Shown: piece after piece, positions 15,605 to 25,196 of the stretch | Numbering within the stretch: the first letter of the stretch is position 1 | Layout: every line of letters starts with the position of its first letter | NCBI GenBank assembly: GCA_018228705.1 | Contig: CP073694.1 | Span: forward strand, 744,001 to 808,000 | DNA: 64,000 nt | From: Dysosmobacter sp. Marseille-Q4140 | Lineage (GTDB): Bacteria; Bacillota; Clostridia; Oscillospirales; Oscillospiraceae | Direction: 5' to 3' | Translations under genes and position numbers: made by a program | Notes under the pieces: generated by a model | Database searches by the model: none | What the model saw: only the letters and a program-made list of their open reading frames with translations | Told to the model about the DNA's origin: nothing

Positions 15605-18600
15605 TCAATCCCACCAGAAGTACCAGACGGTGGACTGCCACAGGGCATCTGCCAAGGAGCCAATGCTTCCATCCTCATTCTGATCCAGATCCGGGCAGAA
15701 GCCATACAGTTCTACCGCCACATCCATGGCCTTCTCCTTGGGGACGGGGGCCGGAAGCAGGAACTCCAGCTCATCGTGGCTCATGGCGGCAGGAACTGCG
15801 CCGTACTGCTCGAACCAGTATTTGGCCGCAGCCATCAGGTCCGGTGTGTCGGGACAGTCGTTCCAGTTTCCGAAGGGCAGGTATGCGAAGATCTCCCAGG
15901 GATTCTTCACCGGGATCTTGGCCAGGATAAGCGGATAGGTCATCTCCGTATCATCATCCCAGTAGCTGGAGAAGCGGTCGTTGGGTTCTCCGCCCTCCAT
16001 CTCGCCCAGGATCTCCTCCTCCCAGTCCATATCGTCATCCTCGGCTTCTTCCTTGCGCTGGCCGGTCAATTCCTCCAAAACCGCCTTTCCGTCCTTGACG
16101 GGGGCAGAGAGTATCTTTTTCCGGTACTCCATTACAGTTTTGAGGTCAAATTCGTAAAAGTCCGAATCATTCTCCGGGTCGGCGTTCATCACCAGACACT
16201 CCAACAGCGTTTCGTCATCCGCCTTGATGAGCACCGGCACAAAGCCTTCTTTGACACTTTCCCGTTTGGCATAGCTGTATGCCGACATGATGGGATCATC
16301 GTCCTTCATGGAGGGGAAATAGGTGCATTCACAGTCCAGATACTCCATCAACGCCTCAGCCAGTTCGGAGGGTTCCAGCGTGTCCTCGTCGAAGTCCTGT
16401 CCCTGCCAGTTGGTGAAGCGTTCCTCGATCACCTTTGCCATGGCCTGGTAGTAGTCCTCGTCAAAGGGGATAAACAGGTAGGCTTCATCTTGGAACTCAT
16501 TGGAGTGATACCGTTCCGGGCCGAAGAAGCGGAGGGCGTTGTCATCAACATCGGCAGGATAGTAGGGGCTGTCGCCCTCTCCATAGTAATAGCCTGCAAA
16601 AGCACGGCCTTGCTGATTGAATAGCACAGAGAACAAGCAGCCATCCAACTCATTCTGGATGAATGCCCGCAGGTCCACGCTGGCAGGGTCGGCTTTGACC
16701 TGCTTGGCCACTTCACCGTATTCTTTCAGGAAGTCCTCGCCCATCAAATCATGCTCCATGCACCAACGCAAGTAGATGGCCATATGGTTGTAGGCATTGA
16801 TGGGGTCGATGGGCAGCCCCTTCTCCTCAATGCTCTCGATATGATAGGAGGCATCGTCCATCTCACCGTCAAAATCATCATTGGAAAGGGTGCCACGAGT
16901 GATAGCATCCTGACGGTCAGGCTCCACCACAAAGCTGATGCCGTTCATTTTGTCCAGCAGGGCGTCCGCGTCATGGGCCAGCTTATATTCCAATTCATCC
17001 CGGTAGAGAGGGATCACCTGATAGAAGTTGACCTCCTCGCCACTCGGCAGGATGCAGACCTCGCTGCCATCTTCAGTGTCCTGGGGACCGGTCAGAATGG
17101 CGGCGCACAGCTTTGTGTCTTTTGCAAAGTCATCCTCATTGTCCATGGTATGGCCAAAGCCCAGCCAGGTATCGCTGACAATGGGCAGGCGGGCCATGGT
17201 TTTCAGCAGGCGGATAGGCCAATACCACCGCTCATCCTTCAGATCCTCATGCTTCAGCTTCCAGTTCCCCGGCAGTGCGATGGCCAGCTCCGCCCGCTCC
17301 AGCTTGTATTCGGCCAGTTCCTCCGGCACATTCATCCGGTGGGCGCCCATGCCCATGGTGACCAGGGTGTAGTAGTCACGCTCCTCGGAGGGCGGCACCA
17401 CGCAGATGTCCACATGGATGTCCGGGGAAGAAAGTTCATGGAACACATTCTCGTACTTGCCGAAATACTGCTGGATGTGCCCCTCGACGGCTTCCATTTC
17501 TTCCTCGGTGTAGACCTCGGGAACACCGGTTTCTTCATTCTCGGGCGCTTCACCGTCCGGGTCATCGTCATCATCGTCAGGGTCACCGCCCGATGACGCC
17601 CAGGAGATTTTCAGGGTCATCTGCTCTTCCGGCAGTCCGATGCCAGGGCTGCGGGTGATGGTATGCTTGTCATCTGCCGAGAATCCGATGGTCTCCCCGT
17701 CGAGGAGTTCCACATCATTCTCCAGCACATAGGACACAAGGCTGGCCAAAAAGTCCCGCAGGTCACCCGGATCGGCGTCGGCACCCAGCACCTCCATCTC
17801 GTCCTTGCCGAACACATCCATACCGTAGGTATAGCCATTCATGCCATGCTCATCCCGCCAGAGGCCAAACCAGATCCAGTTGAAGATGGGCAGATCGCCG
17901 CTGCGCATCATGTCGGCAAAGCCCTCATAGAACCGGGGCTCAAACACCACGCCGCTGGTGTAGATGCCGGTGGCATATTTCTGGCGGCAGCAGGTAGCCA
18001 CCAGTTTGGTATAGAGCTTGCCCTTTTCCAGCAGATCTTCCTCTTTGCCCAGCACTGCTACCATCAAGTGGGCACAATGCTCCTTAGCAACCTTGACTGC
18101 ATCCTCCCACATATAGTTGTTTTCCGCGTTGGCCTCGGCCTCGCCGCCGGGGATAGGATAGGTCGCCAGGCTGACGGCGGCGAGCATATCGCCTACTTCG
18201 AATACCAGCGCGTCGTCGTCCTTCTCCTCACTGGCGTCGTATTCCTCCACGGCGATGTTCCATTTTTCCTTCATGTCCCGGATGAACTGCTCTTTGTCCC
18301 ATTCTGCCTTGGACAGCAGCACAAAGCCGGTGAAGACGCCTGTGTGGTCACTCTCATTCTCGGCCTCTGCCTCGGCCCGCTTCGCGATCTCCTTCTGGCA
18401 CTCCTGAATCACCGTCGGGGCATCCTCGTCTTCCGGGTCCAGCTCCGCCCACCGCTGGGCGTAGGGGATGGCCTTTTCCTCCTGACCATAGAGATACTGA
18501 TAGGCATACGCCATCCGCATATTCCACTCCGCCTTGTTTTGGCCCTCCTCCTGGACGGACTCCAGTACCTCGATGGCTCGGCGCAGGGCCTTATCTACCT

Positions 18601-21196
18601 TATAGTTAGGGGTACCCTCGTCGTGGTCCCCAATGATGGCATAGTTCTCCAGCGCCCGTGCCATGGCGTAGGCAATGCGGTAGTTCCGCCAATCCTCCGG
18701 GATGGCATTCAATGCCTGGATGCAGCGGGTGTACTCGTCCTCGTCGTTCCACTGCTCGATCTGTGCGAAGAATTCTTCTTCGTTCTGCGGGGTGTAAGGG
18801 ATATCCTCCATGCCCGTCAGCGTCTCGTCCAGCTCGGGGACCTGATCCTCATCGTCCGGCTCCTCCTCGGGCGGCGTTTTCAGGTTCACAGTACCTGCTT
18901 CCCGACGGAAGGTGTGGAAACTGGCCCAGGGGATGTCGCTGTTCTCGAAGAACTTCTTTGCCATCTGGAGCGCCGTTTGGATGTCCCAGGCAATGAAGTC
19001 CACATAGCCGCAGAAGAGGCCGGTGGCTCCGCCGGTGAGGGTGAGGATCTCCGGGCTGTCGCCGGTGGTAAACACTTCTTCCAGCTTGTCCCGGAAGTCA
19101 AAGATCTTCTCCGATCCTTCTTCCTCCCGCAGGGTATCCAGGGGATAGCAGAAGAAGCCCGCCACTGCGCCGTCGGCATGGAGTGCGTCCATGAAGTCAT
19201 TGTCGGCATTCAGATAGCCGTTGATCAAGGGCGCACAGCAAGTGGAGCCGACCATCACATCCAGCCGCCAATCGGCGTCGGGGTCTTCATTGGGTTTCAT
19301 TTCGTAGCCAAGATAGCTCTCCAGATAGGCTTCCGGATCGGTGGAGAGTTCCAGGCCCCGCTCCTTCAGAGCGTCGGGAAGCTGGGACATAAGCATGGAC
19401 GGCTCTGCCTTGGGTTCCTCCAGCACATCAAAGCTGTCTATATATCTCATGTGGGGGATCTCGCCCAGCACTTGGTCGGTGAGGGTGGTGAGCATCCACC
19501 AGACTCGGCCTTCCGCCTCCCGGAGCATGGGCAGCAGTTTTTCACAGTAGGCGGAGATGGCGAAGCTGTTTTCACCCTGTTCCTCCAGCCAGATCTGCAC
19601 ATCATCTCCAGAGATGTCCCAGCCATCGTCGGTGCGAAGGCCGATGTTTCGGATGGGCTGACGGCCCACAAGGATGTTCCAGTGCTCCAGCACCTCCTTG
19701 GAGGCGTGCTTCTGGAAGTAGACCAGCTCAAACAGCTTGACCTTGTCACCCTCCGGGGTGAGGATCAGCTCGTACTTCTCGCCGTTGAAGCCCATCTCGA
19801 AAGAGATCTCATCAAAGACCTGGTTCAAAGCCCCTTCCATTTGGGCCACGATTTCGGCGCCGCGGGTGTGGTCTTTGTCGTCGTCCATCATTTGGCGCAG
19901 TGACCCTTCCATTTCGGCAAAGGTCTCCCACCAGTTCTCTGTCCGCTCCCGGAAGCACTGCGAGAACTGAGGCAGAGAAATGCCCTTCTTGCACCAGTCG
20001 ATCAGCTCCATGGTGTCCTCGTCACCAGGGCGGGCCTCCAATGCCTTTTCAAAGTATCGCAGGGCACGGCCCTCCTGATCCAGATAAAAGTAAGAGTAAC
20101 CCATGCGGAAGTTCCAGCAGTGGTCTCCCTCGAAGTATTCCTCATGGGGTTTCAAGAGAGCGATGGCCTTTTTGAGCAATGCACGGTTGGAAGGTGCCCC
20201 CAGATTGTTGTAAGCCCGGGCCAGCTCGCTGTCCATCTCCGGGGTGCGCTCCTGGGCAGGAATAGCCTCCAACGCGTCGATGATCTTCTGGTACTCGCTG
20301 TTTTCATTCCACTTCTGGCACTGCTGTAAAATATCCATATCCGGGTCCTCCTCGTCCTCATCCGGTTTCCAGTCTTTGATCTGCTGGAACACGCCATGCT
20401 CATCCCGCTCAAAGGCACATGGGGCGGGGGTGTTCAGCAGAAGGATGATGTCGGGATCGTCGTTGCAGATGGTGTTGAGACCGTAGATCCCGGCGCTGTT
20501 GGGGTCGTCCATGTACTCGTCACTCTCATCACCGGCGGTGAAGCGCCAGCCGCTGTCCCAGTCGCCGTCCGGCTTCTCCCGGTAGCAGTAGCCGACCTTG
20601 CAGCCCTCCACCGTGATGCGGTTGGTGGCAATGCAGCCATCGGCACCCTTCCAGTCAGAGAGTAGAGGTTTCACATCCTCCGCTTTCACATGGTAGTCCC
20701 GGTTGCGGCCAGCGGACTCGTACAGTTCCTTCCGCAGCGCCTCCACATCCCGAGCCATCTCCTGGATCTCCTCGTCGTCCATCATCTCACTGAGGTCATA
20801 TTCCTGCGGATTCTGGGCAAAATCCGCCAGTGCCTTGTTCATGGCGTCATGTTCCTCTGGCGTGGCGGTGATGCGGATACGGCGGGCGGGGGTGTTGTAC
20901 TCGTCCAGATCCTGAAGGTTTACACTGCCGCTGATACTGCACTCCAGCAGGATGGCGGCCAGGTCGGTGACCACATCAATGGCGAAGTGGAAGTCCATTT
21001 CAACACCACTGGAGTGGGTGAACTCCAGATACTCCACAGTCTGGCGGAAGTCCCAGTTCTGCTTGTCCAGCCCGATCTTGATAAAAATCTCGCTGAGGGG
21101 GATTTCTTCTTTCTTCAGGTCTTCCAAAAATGACACAAGGTTCAGGCTGTCGTCCGAGCCTCCGATAAAGTTGCCCCAGTATTTTTTGATATACAT
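15605..21196 (-). CDS. Giant multi-domain polyimmunity protein (1863 aa)
   Basis: A single cytosolic chain combining several immunity domains. In order: N-terminal domain 1-120 (unassigned); DUF2185/Imm33-like 182-265 (TNRITVEGCKVGYCYREKPD, WRFTAGDESDEYMDD); TPR-like helices 286-405; unassigned 410-600 (YFQKHASKEVLEHWNILVGR); unassigned 640-775; TPR-like 800-935; DUF4261 950-1200; an Asp/Glu linker 1204-1225; suppressor-of-fused domain 1228-1420 (EEVNFYQVIPLYRDELEYK); unassigned 1465-1600 (HMAIYLRWCMEHDL); DUF4253 1605-1863, ending in the family's YFWWD. DUF2185, SUFU, DUF4261 and DUF4253 are known immunity families, so this is a fused antidote set on a TPR scaffold. Ribosome site AAAAGGAGGCGTGACAG. 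The frame is intact over 5.6 kb. Confidence 0.85.
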   Translation of the reverse strand: MYIKKYWGNFIGGSDDSLNLVSFLEDLKKEEIPLSEIFIKIGLDKQNWDFRQTVEYLEFTHSSGVEMDFHFAIDVVTDLAAILLECSISGSVNLQDLDEYNTPARRIRITATPEEHDAMNKALADFAQNPQEYDLSEMMDDEEIQEMARDVEALRKELYESAGRNRDYHVKAEDVKPLLSDWKGADGCIATNRITVEGCKVGYCYREKPDGDWDSGWRFTAGDESDEYMDDPNSAGIYGLNTICNDDPDIILLLNTPAPCAFERDEHGVFQQIKDWKPDEDEEDPDMDILQQCQKWNENSEYQKIIDALEAIPAQERTPEMDSELARAYNNLGAPSNRALLKKAIALLKPHEEYFEGDHCWNFRMGYSYFYLDQEGRALRYFEKALEARPGDEDTMELIDWCKKGISLPQFSQCFRERTENWWETFAEMEGSLRQMMDDDKDHTRGAEIVAQMEGALNQVFDEISFEMGFNGEKYELILTPEGDKVKLFELVYFQKHASKEVLEHWNILVGRQPIRNIGLRTDDGWDISGDDVQIWLEEQGENSFAISAYCEKLLPMLREAEGRVWWMLTTLTDQVLGEIPHMRYIDSFDVLEEPKAEPSMLMSQLPDALKERGLELSTDPEAYLESYLGYEMKPNEDPDADWRLDVMVGSTCCAPLINGYLNADNDFMDALHADGAVAGFFCYPLDTLREEEGSEKIFDFRDKLEEVFTTGDSPEILTLTGGATGLFCGYVDFIAWDIQTALQMAKKFFENSDIPWASFHTFRREAGTVNLKTPPEEEPDDEDQVPELDETLTGMEDIPYTPQNEEEFFAQIEQWNDEDEYTRCIQALNAIPEDWRNYRIAYAMARALENYAIIGDHDEGTPNYKVDKALRRAIEVLESVQEEGQNKAEWNMRMAYAYQYLYGQEEKAIPYAQRWAELDPEDEDAPTVIQECQKEIAKRAEAEAENESDHTGVFTGFVLLSKAEWDKEQFIRDMKEKWNIAVEEYDASEEKDDDALVFEVGDMLAAVSLATYPIPGGEAEANAENNYMWEDAVKVAKEHCAHLMVAVLGKEEDLLEKGKLYTKLVATCCRQKYATGIYTSGVVFEPRFYEGFADMMRSGDLPIFNWIWFGLWRDEHGMNGYTYGMDVFGKDEMEVLGADADPGDLRDFLASLVSYVLENDVELLDGETIGFSADDKHTITRSPGIGLPEEQMTLKISWASSGGDPDDDDDDPDGEAPENEETGVPEVYTEEEMEAVEGHIQQYFGKYENVFHELSSPDIHVDICVVPPSEERDYYTLVTMGMGAHRMNVPEELAEYKLERAELAIALPGNWKLKHEDLKDERWYWPIRLLKTMARLPIVSDTWLGFGHTMDNEDDFAKDTKLCAAILTGPQDTEDGSEVCILPSGEEVNFYQVIPLYRDELEYKLAHDADALLDKMNGISFVVEPDRQDAITRGTLSNDDFDGEMDDASYHIESIEEKGLPIDPINAYNHMAIYLRWCMEHDLMGEDFLKEYGEVAKQVKADPASVDLRAFIQNELDGCLFSVLFNQQGRAFAGYYYGEGDSPYYPADVDDNALRFFGPERYHSNEFQDEAYLFIPFDEDYYQAMAKVIEERFTNWQGQDFDEDTLEPSELAEALMEYLDCECTYFPSMKDDDPIMSAYSYAKRESVKEGFVPVLIKADDETLLECLVMNADPENDSDFYEFDLKTVMEYRKKILSAPVKDGKAVLEELTGQRKEEAEDDDMDWEEEILGEMEGGEPNDRFSSYWDDDTEMTYPLILAKIPVKNPWEIFAYLPFGNWNDCPDTPDLMAAAKYWFEQYGAVPAAMSHDELEFLLPAPVPKEKAMDVAVELYGFCPDLDQNEDGSIGSLADALWQSTVWYFWWD

Positions 21197-21211
21197 CTGT
21201 CACGCCTCCTT

Positions 21212-21562
21212 TTATTCCGGCCACTCATCTCCGTCACAACGGCTGATGAAGTCATAGTGCAGGCTCTCAAAATAGTCGTTGGGATAGGATTCACCGTCCT
21301 GATGAAGCTCCAGCCCCTCCAGATCCATCATCTCATTGATATATGCAAGGGTATCGTGGATACCCGCAATATGTTCGTCCTGAAGCATCTCGGCCAGCAC
21401 ATCTTTCTGCTCCGGTGTCAGTGTGGCGAGAAGATCATTCTTCGCCTTGTTGTCCTCCGTCTTGGGAAAGCCATCACCTTTGACCCACAGGGCCGTCATG
21501 CTGTCTTTCCGCTCCACAAGGCCGTCAATAAATGCTTTATACAGTTCCAGCTCCTTGCTCAT
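21212..21562 (-). CDS. Small array protein, possibly DUF6547
   Basis: A 116-residue acidic helical protein: YKAFIDGLVERKD, LTPEQKDVLAEMLQDEHIAG, HDTLAYINEMMDLEGLELHQ. I recall a DUF6547-type family with such a layout, but the assignment is uncertain. No motif for catalysis. It sits 15 bp upstream of the giant gene, with ribosome site GGAGGATCTGCC, and should be co-expressed with it. Confidence 0.5.
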   Translation of the reverse strand: MSKELELYKAFIDGLVERKDSMTALWVKGDGFPKTEDNKAKNDLLATLTPEQKDVLAEMLQDEHIAGIHDTLAYINEMMDLEGLELHQDGESYPNDYFESLHYDFISRCDGDEWPE

Positions 21563-21581
21563 GGCAGATCCTCCATTCCCT

Positions 21582-22430
21582 TTATTTCCGGATCAAGCTC
21601 CCGTCATCAATGAAGGCAGCCTCGCGGATGCGCCGGAGGGATTCCGGCTCCAGCAAAAACTCCCGCAGATTCGGGTCCTCAAAGAAGGACATGGGACGCA
21701 CCTGCGTCGGACCGGCAACCGCCCACAGCCGCGATGTTGCCAACCGCTCCGCTGTCTGCAGCGCCTTTTCCCGCTGCCCCAGATAGAAATAACGGGCGAT
21801 TGCGTCCCGATAGGAGGAGTCAGCCATGGGCACGCCCTGGATCTCCTCAAAGAGATCTACGGCATCCCTGGCGGTTCCGAACATACAGCAGTGGTTATAG
21901 AGCTTCCGCCTGGCATCGGGATCGTCCGGCGAGAGCTTTTTATTCTGTTCCACCAGCTTTGCCCAGAGCTGCTCCTTCGTTTGAGGTTCCTCCGGTTCAT
22001 GGTAGGGGTAGTTCTTGTCGTTGTCCGCAAAGGGCATAACGCCCCGCTTGAGGTAGTCCATCAGGATGTCACAGAACCGATCCCGCTGGGGGAGGCCATT
22101 CTCAGCCCGGATGCGCGCCTGTTCCTTCGTCAGCGCCTCCATCAGCTCCTGCTCCCGGTGGAGCCGGATGGCCGCCACCGTCATGGCGATCATGTGCTCA
22201 TCGCTCACATTGCTGTAATACCACTCCTCCAGCCAGGGAAGGGTGGTCAGATCCAAAGCCAGCGCCTTTTCATAGTCCAGGTTGAAATAGGCGACCTCGG
22301 CCTTGACAGCTGCTACCTGATGGGGGTATTTATCGGCAAAGGATTCCAGAGTATCCAGGGCCTCCTCCCTGCCATCCATGATCTCATAGCAGACCATGCG
22401 GACTTTCTTGGGAAGTTTCACGACATCCAT
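21582..22430 (-). CDS. Helical-repeat array protein
   Basis: A 282-residue all-helical protein with TPR-like units (EEALDTLESFADKYPHQVAA; ARDAVDLFEEIQGVPMADSS; IARYFYLGQREKALQTAERL). The start at 22430 (MDVVKLPKK) is chosen for AGGAGGCGTCGAC. The repeats suggest a protein-binding solenoid, perhaps an adaptor for other array proteins or an antidote itself. No family recognised beyond the repeat. Confidence 0.5.
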   Translation of the reverse strand: MDVVKLPKKVRMVCYEIMDGREEALDTLESFADKYPHQVAAVKAEVAYFNLDYEKALALDLTTLPWLEEWYYSNVSDEHMIAMTVAAIRLHREQELMEALTKEQARIRAENGLPQRDRFCDILMDYLKRGVMPFADNDKNYPYHEPEEPQTKEQLWAKLVEQNKKLSPDDPDARRKLYNHCCMFGTARDAVDLFEEIQGVPMADSSYRDAIARYFYLGQREKALQTAERLATSRLWAVAGPTQVRPMSFFEDPNLREFLLEPESLRRIREAAFIDDGSLIRK

Positions 22431-22443
22431 GTCGACGCCTCCT

Positions 22444-22533
22444 TCAGTCTTTTTTCTGTAAGTAGTAGGTTCCACACCGGCCCCACAGCCGGGTGTCCAG
22501 GCTTTCCTTCTCCCTCCGGTTGCAAATTACTTT
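22444..22533 (-). pseudogene. C-terminal remnant of a lost array gene
   Basis: Between two genes lies a short minus-strand frame of about 30 codons, ending VICNRREKES-LDTRLWGRCGTYYLQKKD before TGA. It has the look of a protein C-terminus but has no start codon or ribosome site and is preceded by an in-frame TAG. It is best read as the 3' end of a deleted gene; the 127-bp gap is the longest in the array. Confidence 0.4.
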
Positions 22534-22557
22534 CTACAACCATAACGGTGGGATAGG

Positions 22558-23127
22558 TCAATTCGGTGTCAATCTATCCTCCAAGCGTTTCAGGTAGGTC
22601 GCAGGAACCACCTTTGTCAGCCAGACTCCATTGGCGGACAAATAAAAGCAATATCCGTCCCGGTGCATCTGTCCGGCATCCACCAGATAGATCACAGGTT
22701 CTCCGTGCCGGCGCCCAACTTTCTCCGCTGTTTCCTGATCCGGTGAAAGATGAACATACAGGCGGCTCTGGGGGAGCAGGCCCTGGGCCTCGATGGAGGC
22801 AGCAAACCGCCGGGCCGTTCCGTGGTACAGCGTCTCCGGTGGTTCAGTCACGGGGAGTTCCACATCCACCTGGACAGAGTGCCCCTGGTTGGCCCGGATT
22901 TTTGTCCCGTCCTCGCTGAAGGAATATCGCTGCTTTTCATCACGACCCACGATTTCCTCCAGAATGGCCCGGTTGATGGGATATTTCCTGCTGATACCCG
23001 CCAGCAGCGCATTGACATCCGCCCAGCCGTGGGCATCCAACTGGATTCCAATGACCTCCGGCTTGTGCCGAAGGATCAAACTGATATATTTGCTGATCCT
23101 TGTGAGATCGGGTGTTGTTTCTCTCAT
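22558..23127 (-). CDS. kptA: RNA 2'-phosphotransferase, KptA/Tpt1 family
   Basis: NAD+-dependent enzyme that removes an internal or terminal RNA 2'-phosphate through an ADP-ribosylated intermediate, releasing ADP-ribose 1'',2''-cyclic phosphate. The catalytic set is visible: KYISLILRHKPEVIGI (first Arg), LYHGTARRFAASI (His and second Arg), RLYVHLSPDQETAEKVGRRH, and the core strand GEPVIYLVDAGQM; length 189 aa is normal. Start 23127 (MRETTPD) follows GGAGGGCAAC. In bacteria the substrate is unsettled; in this array, with RtcB and NADAR genes, toxin-modified or toxin-cut RNA is a plausible target. Confidence 0.93.
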   Translation of the reverse strand: MRETTPDLTRISKYISLILRHKPEVIGIQLDAHGWADVNALLAGISRKYPINRAILEEIVGRDEKQRYSFSEDGTKIRANQGHSVQVDVELPVTEPPETLYHGTARRFAASIEAQGLLPQSRLYVHLSPDQETAEKVGRRHGEPVIYLVDAGQMHRDGYCFYLSANGVWLTKVVPATYLKRLEDRLTPN

Positions 23128-23143
23128 GTTGCCCTCCGTATTC

Positions 23144-23833
23144 TCAAATTGACTCCACTCGGATAATGGGCCGGTAGAAGTCATAGTCGCCGTTCAGTTC
23201 CTTGTCCTCCTGCACTTCCGGCTTGCAGTGGGGCGAACAGGGCAAGAAACCGAGGAAAATTCCAAGTCCGCCGCAGATGCTGCGCCCGCCATCACCGCCG
23301 CAGGTGGTAAACTGCTCGGCCTTCACAACCTCCCGCATATATGGGTCATAGGCAATGGACAGGCCGAAGAAGTTGGGCTCCTCCATATCGAAGGGCTTGT
23401 CCTCATCCTCCGGGCTTTCGAAGTGGTGCAGGTGCATGGAGTAGTCCATTCCATCTCCCCAGGGGAACAGGGTGCGGCACCTGCCGCCGCACAGATAGGC
23501 CCACTCGTCCGCCGTAGGCAGCGAGAGTCCCTGCTTTTCCAGCCCGGCAAGAAGTTCATCGTAATCAGTGCGGTTATAGATACAGATCTGAAAGCCCTTT
23601 TCCGTCCGCTCAATGCGGGCTGACTGGTGCATAGTAAGGCTGTCAAGGTCGCTCCAGGCAAACTCCCGGCCATCTTTCTCAAATATGCCGGTGGTACAGT
23701 TCTGGCCCCAGCGGTCAAAGGTATGTAGACCAAGAAAAGTCATATCATAACGAGCAGCCAGGCTTTCCATCAGCGCCTGTTTCTCGGTGGTTTCCAGTTG
23801 ATCGAATTGGGTGCGGAATAAATTTTCGTTCAC
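23144..23833 (-). CDS. SUMF1/FGE-like fold protein
   Basis: A 229-residue protein with the formylglycine-generating-enzyme-like signature LPTADEWAYLCGGRCRTLFP-WGD (residues about 106-128) and a late GGDGGRSICGG, as in C-type-lectin-like SUMF1 folds. The copper-binding cysteine pair of true FGE is not evident, so it is probably non-catalytic. The N-terminal 100 residues are an extra domain. GTG start with AAGGAGGACTACT. Overlaps the upstream gene by 4 bp. A similar array-type family occurs in gut Firmicutes; the function is unknown. Confidence 0.6.
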   Translation of the reverse strand: MNENLFRTQFDQLETTEKQALMESLAARYDMTFLGLHTFDRWGQNCTTGIFEKDGREFAWSDLDSLTMHQSARIERTEKGFQICIYNRTDYDELLAGLEKQGLSLPTADEWAYLCGGRCRTLFPWGDGMDYSMHLHHFESPEDEDKPFDMEEPNFFGLSIAYDPYMREVVKAEQFTTCGGDGGRSICGGLGIFLGFLPCSPHCKPEVQEDKELNGDYDFYRPIIRVESI

Positions 23834-24495
23834 AGTAGTCCTCCTTCGATCCTTTCTGCGTGTCCCAGCAGATAGCGCCGGCCATCCTGCTTGGCCTGCT
23901 CCAAGTATTGTGGAAGCAGGCCGGAATGGATGGCATCCAGCGAGACCAGAACCGCGATCCGCTGGTATTCCTGTAATTCGAGGGAATAACAGTTCCGCTC
24001 CCAGAACAGCGGAGCGAACTGTTCCACACAGTCAGGACGCAGAGCGGGCATCGCTAAAAGCGCCCGCCGGCTCACATATTCATTGGGGTCCTTTGCGAAG
24101 TCCAGGATCTTGTCTTTGACTTCCTGGCTGCACGGACATTCTGGCAGATAAGCGGCAAACTGCCACTTGGCCTCACTCTCATTGGAGGCTGCGGCCCTGC
24201 GGCAGAGGCACTCGAACCATTGGCGATGGGAAGTGGTCTCCTGTATAAACCCCTCCGCTTCGTTGTCCCTGGCGATCAGATAGACCATCTCATCCAGTAG
24301 GACGCTGTCTGCCGTTTCTGCATCCATTTGGGTCAACACATGGCAAAAGGCACTGTAAGTATCATTCCAGTATGGATAATCGACTTCCCACTCACCGCCG
24401 AGTTCCTCGCTGGTTTTGCCGGGATAAGTGGCTTCCTGCCATTGATGGAACTTTATTGCCTGCTCCAGTAGGCGTTCACGAATGCCCTTTGCCAT
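23830..24495 (-). CDS. HEAT-like helical protein
   Basis: A 221-residue helical protein; residues 110-215 contain HEAT-like pairs (VKDKILDFAKDPNEYVSRRA then LLAMPALRPDCVEQFAPLFW). HEAT solenoids occur frequently as immunity proteins and PBS-lyase-like antidotes. No catalytic residues recognised. Ribosome site GAGGTGAGCAC; 4-bp overlap with the SUMF1-like gene downstream. Confidence 0.5.
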   Translation of the reverse strand: MAKGIRERLLEQAIKFHQWQEATYPGKTSEELGGEWEVDYPYWNDTYSAFCHVLTQMDAETADSVLLDEMVYLIARDNEAEGFIQETTSHRQWFECLCRRAAASNESEAKWQFAAYLPECPCSQEVKDKILDFAKDPNEYVSRRALLAMPALRPDCVEQFAPLFWERNCYSLELQEYQRIAVLVSLDAIHSGLLPQYLEQAKQDGRRYLLGHAERIEGGLL

Positions 24496-24504
24496 GTGCT
24501 CACC

Positions 24505-25194
24505 TCACAATTTTCCGAAATGGTCCAGATATAAATCCCGCACAGAATAAGGGCCTACAAGGTTCGTTTCCTGCCGGCCATCCCAGGAATACACATGAAT
24601 TTTGCCCTCGTCCCCAATGTACCGTTGCTCCTCAAAGGGTGCTGGAAAGGGAAAACTCTCTACCATGCTCCAGTCGATCTTGGGTTTCAGCCCATCAAGC
24701 TCCTCGCGCTTGAGCCTTTTGAAGTTAAACACCAGTGCTGCCCCAATCCCATCGAACAGCAAGTCTGCGTATTCTCTGGGGGTGATGCTCTCGCTCACAT
24801 TGGCGGCATCAACATTCACATCCAGAACCTTGTTGCCGCAGTTTGTCCAGATTTTATCGGGAGAGAACCAGGTGGCGCGTTCCGCAGCGTCTGCAAAGTC
24901 CTCACGGGGATACCATCCGTTTGCGCTGTCCGGCTTGACGCCTTCCCGAAGCTGCCCGTTGTACGGGGAAAGCGGATAATATCGGTGCCGCACCGGATCA
25001 AATCGGCCAAAGGCAATTTTCAGCAGATACCTATGCTTTTCGCTGCGCATGAGCTTATGGGGCTTCACGATATGTTCTTCGATCAAACTCCAAATGTACT
25101 CATCCACACGGATGGATACACGGGGGCGGCCGAATAGTGTGATTTTGTTGGTGTCTGTATCCACATTGAGCCAGACACGATTGATCTCAACCAT
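24505..25194 (-). CDS. Unrecognised array protein
   Basis: A 229-residue protein with an N-terminal beta-rich part (VEINRVWLNVDTDTNKITLF) and a basic stretch with HKLMRSEKHRYLLKIAFGRF; the middle has FSPDKIWTNCGNKVLDVNVD. No family recognised. ATG 25194 is preferred because GCGAGGAATGACA precedes it; an in-frame ATG six bases upstream overlaps the stop of the previous gene. Confidence 0.45.
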   Translation of the reverse strand: MVEINRVWLNVDTDTNKITLFGRPRVSIRVDEYIWSLIEEHIVKPHKLMRSEKHRYLLKIAFGRFDPVRHRYYPLSPYNGQLREGVKPDSANGWYPREDFADAAERATWFSPDKIWTNCGNKVLDVNVDAANVSESITPREYADLLFDGIGAALVFNFKRLKREELDGLKPKIDWSMVESFPFPAPFEEQRYIGDEGKIHVYSWDGRQETNLVGPYSVRDLYLDHFGKL

Positions 25195-25196
25195 TG

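Noticed and set aside
17663..19903. 746-codon plus-strand open frame
   Set aside because: Antisense to the giant polyimmunity gene; low-complexity translation with no domain, and the minus-strand frame has clear families and a ribosome site.
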